From Callaeas wilsoni (lineage: Eukaryota; Chordata; Aves; Passeriformes; Callaeidae), in NCBI GenBank assembly GCA_013398955.1, contig VWPU01017707.1, positions 248,001-312,000 of the forward strand: a DNA stretch of 64,000 nucleotides, given 5' to 3'. How positions within the stretch are numbered: position 1 is the first letter of the stretch; each line of letters begins with the position of its first letter. The notes below the pieces were generated by a model. That model searched no databases. It saw nothing but the letters and a program-made list of their open reading frames with translations, and was not told the origin of the DNA. Positions 61,400-64,000 of the stretch are shown in pieces. The position numbers were made by a program, and so were the translations under genes.

Positions 61400-61869
61400 G
61401 AACGCCCCAGAAGAAGTCATACTTTATCTGTCATTCATTGGACTGTACAAATAATTTGGGCATTTTTTCCACACTGAATGACAGCCTCACTAGCTGAATT
61501 TTTGGCCAGATTCTAGTCACTTGCAGAGGTTTGTTGGATTTTTTTTGGCACTTTGGCTTTACATAGTATCCCTGTAACAGGAGCAGAGAGCTGTCAGATA
61601 GGGCAGTGCAGGACACAGACATTGAAGAAATGAGGGTTAGACACCGCGATTCAACACATTTTGATTCATCGCTGTGGCTAACTCCATCTCTCATCTCTGG
61701 ACAGCTTTCTCCCAGATGTCTCAATAAAGACACGGCCACATAACACAGACTTTTACCACACTGTCTGTCTTAGTCTCATCAATAGATACATGAGACAAGA
61801 GCCCTAACAAAGATCACTGCTAAACCTTCTGGGAACAGCAAGAGGGCCAATGGCTCAGTCGATGTAACC
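61400..61869. other. non-coding stretch upstream of CR1, possible LTR-like fragment
   Basis: No gene is recognised. An AATAAA at 61723-61728 is followed by a short T/C-rich stretch, which superficially resembles the polyadenylation region of a solo LTR. No TG...CA ends or target-site duplication were found, so this is not called as an element. A 102-codon minus frame (61431-61739) is unrecognised. Confidence 0.3.
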
Positions 61870-62401
61870 AAATTCCACTCCCTCTGCTCCCCTCTTGTGA
61901 GGCCACACCAGGAGTGCTACATCCTGTTCTGGGATCCCCAGAGCAGGAAGGACATGGACCTGTTGGAGCAAATCCAGAAGAGGCCATAAGGATGATGAGA
62001 GGGATTCCTCCAAGGAAAGGCTGAGATAATTAGGATAGTTCAGTCTTGAGAAGGCTCTGGGGAGACCTTATAGCAACATTTCGGTACCTAAACTGGGCCT
62101 ATAAGAAACCTGGAGAGGGACTTTTCACAAGGGCCTGTAGTGAGAGGACATGGGAGAATGGCTTCGAACTGAGAGTGGGTTTAGATGAGATCTTAGGAAG
62201 CAATTCTTCACTGTGAGGGTGGTGAGGCACTGGAATGGGTTGCCCAGAGAAGCTGTGGATGCTCCATCCTTGGAAGTGCTCAAGACCAGGTAGGATGGAG
62301 CTTGGAGGAACCCAGTATAGTGAAAGGTGCCTGTGCCTATGGCAGGGGGTTGGAACTAGGTGATCTTTAGTGTCTTTTCCAACACATTCTATGATTCTAT
62401 T
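61870..62401 (+). mobile_element. CR1 LINE 3' fragment (younger copy)
   Basis: The segment matches the 3' end of avian CR1 by eye along its whole length. Family words in order include gtgaggccacaccaggagtg, gttctgggat, aaggacatggacctgttgga, gggcctgtagtgagaggac, ttcttcactgtgagggtggt, gttgcccagagaagctgtgg, tggaagtgctcaagaccagg, ggcagggggttggaactagg and the terminal attctatgattctat. The end of ORF2 is visible as VRPHQECYILFW from 61897, but is cut by TAA at 61987-61989, earlier than the family's stop. The copy is 5'-truncated at about 530 bp, in sense orientation, and much less diverged than the copy at 30026. It is immobile. Confidence 0.95.
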
Positions 62402-64000
62402 ACTTTAGGTTAAAGATACTCATATTTCAGAGGAGAATCTATTCCTTTCTATTTTTTTTCCCCTCCTCCCCATCCAAAAAACCCTAAATTCACACGCTGG
62501 AAAATTTTTCAAGAAGACAGTGTTTGCAAGTATATTTACTGGAAATATTCCTTTCAAAATCTTATTTTTATTGCTTAAAATAGTTTCTAAATTAAAACTT
62601 GAAGGGCAAAACCCAAGAGCATGTAACAAAATGCTCAATAAACTAAAGCTTTTTTTGGGGCAGGAAAGTAAAGATTTTTCTTTCCTGTCCTAAAACCTTT
62701 AAAAAAGGAAGTCTAGTTTTGTTTTAATTAAAACATTCTTTCCTCCTAGACATTTTCCGATATGACTGTACTTATTTAGCACTACTTTCCAAATACCACA
62801 GAGTCATGGTCAATGCTGACATGAGGCATGCACTAACCTGTGATGGCATTTGTATGACAGTTGAATTTGTGTGAATTGCAAAAATGGAAAAAGACTACTG
62901 GAAAAATTAAAATTACCACTACAGAGAAAAATCATAATATAGCCATGTAAAACTGTGAAATAAAAAGTCGGTTTACATTCACTTTTTGAGTAAGAAAAGA
63001 AGATTAAGCAGAATATTACAGAATTTCATCTTTCAGGTTGAGCTGTGCTTAGTAGCACTATCCATAATTCCAAAAGAATTTGCTCCTGTCTGTTGTTCCT
63101 CATCCCACTTTGTCTTCTGCCTGACTGGGAAGAGTTGACTGCTAAAGGGCAACAACCGGTCAGTAGGGTTCTTCTGTAGACAACAGAAAACAGCGCATAA
63201 AATGTTTATATACACACAAGTATGAGTAACGCATTGTCATAGGTAAGTGCGTTTGACCCACGTTTAGTCTATTACTGTCCAGATCCCACTAATAGTAATC
63301 TCTAGCTTCTCTAGCTCATGATAAAAATTTAGGTACTGACATTATAACTCACTGCAACGACATGCTTTTTCTTGAACAGAGTATGAAATCAAACAAAATT
63401 TGTGAAATATGGTGCTATTTTCAGGAACATTCCCTAGGGAAACCTTTCTGTTGTGTAGGGTAAATGTTTATGCACAGCATCACTGCTGATGGACCCTGAC
63501 TCTCATCAGCTGTGCCAGAACACGGAAACCTGTTATACTTCTCGATTTACTGAAAAATTAATATTCCTTGATGTGTTTTAGAGACCTTTGCTGATGTGCT
63601 CTGTTTTACAATATCACAAAAAATTCCCTGTGTACTAACCTGTTCTGCAAAACAATAGATTACTTTTGCCATGAGAATGTCACCCCTGAAACTGCTTCTG
63701 AGTGTGAGGACATCAGTTTGCCATTTTAAAGTGCATAGCATCTTGTGCACATGATGGTAAGAGCTGGCTAGGAGGTTAGGCAATCTTTCTGGATTATTCT
63801 TTTTAAAACTTATTTTTAAGTGAATCTGTAAAGTGCCCCAGAATGAAGAAATCATCCCAAAAAGAGAAGGCTGAGAAGGAGATCAAGAAATCGTCTCCTA
63901 TAAATCTACAGAGAAAAAGCTTTTCCTTCTTCTTTACCTTTTTAAATATCTCTTGTACAGTAAAGGTCACACCATACATTTGGTTGCATTTTTAAATTAT
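62402..64000. other. AT-rich non-coding, nothing seen
   Basis: There is no recognisable repeat or coding exon. A good donor-like site (atag/gtaagt, GT at 63243) follows a possible acceptor (ttcttctgtag, AG at 63178-63179), but all three frames between them are closed. A 102-codon minus frame (63547-63855) is unrecognised. Confidence 0.5.

Noticed and set aside
63180..63242. Exon-like interval before a gtaagt donor
   Set aside because: All three frames contain stops and the acceptor is modest; kept only as a note in the block description.
1..64000. CRISPR arrays, tRNA or rRNA genes, prokaryotic operons, defence systems, integrated viral genes
   Set aside because: No regularly spaced repeats, no tRNA-like internal promoter boxes with cloverleaf, no dense co-directional long frames, and no recognisable viral proteins were seen; the CR1 tails indicate a vertebrate genome.

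Overview
The window looks like vertebrate, almost certainly avian, nuclear DNA. It is AT-rich (about 38-40% GC by eye), has no operon-like run of open frames, and contains two 5'-truncated CR1 LINE fragments. The younger one (61870-62401) ends in the octamer-type tail 'attctatgattctat' that is typical of bird CR1 elements. CR1 also occurs in crocodilians and turtles, so 'bird' is a strong inference, not proof. No SINE or DNA transposon was recognised. A species or locus cannot be named from the sequence alone.

No protein-coding gene could be recognised. The open frames are short (the longest is 186 codons), scattered over both strands, mostly biased by A/T runs, and show no domain I know. The window is best read as a gene desert or a very large intron. 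It is poor in transposons and holds many AT-rich stretches with dense homeobox-like TAATTA cores that resemble vertebrate conserved non-coding elements. That resemblance is inference and needs an alignment.

Layout. 1-2398: AT-rich, nothing coding. 2399-2880: a sharply bounded GC- and CpG-rich island. 2881-9360: AT-rich. 9361-9600: a GC-rich, CpG-poorer patch. 10081-10271: a T/G-rich to poly-T tract. 12040-12560: a CpG-rich block with a good Kozak ATG and broken reading frames, either an old retrocopy or a CpG-rich first exon. 12561-30025: AT-rich, with exon-like splice-site pairs at 13661-13729 and 19217-19347. 30026-30454: an old CR1. 30455-61869: AT-rich, several conserved-element-like blocks (notably 32590-33065, 40385-40660, 48245-48420), A-rich and CA tracts, and a 15-bp minisatellite at 61283-61342. 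61870-62401: a younger CR1. 62402-64000: AT-rich, featureless.

Nothing here supports a novel multi-gene system. The best leads are the two exon-like intervals, the two CpG-rich blocks as possible promoters or first exons of unannotated transcripts, and the conserved-element-like blocks as possible long-range enhancers.
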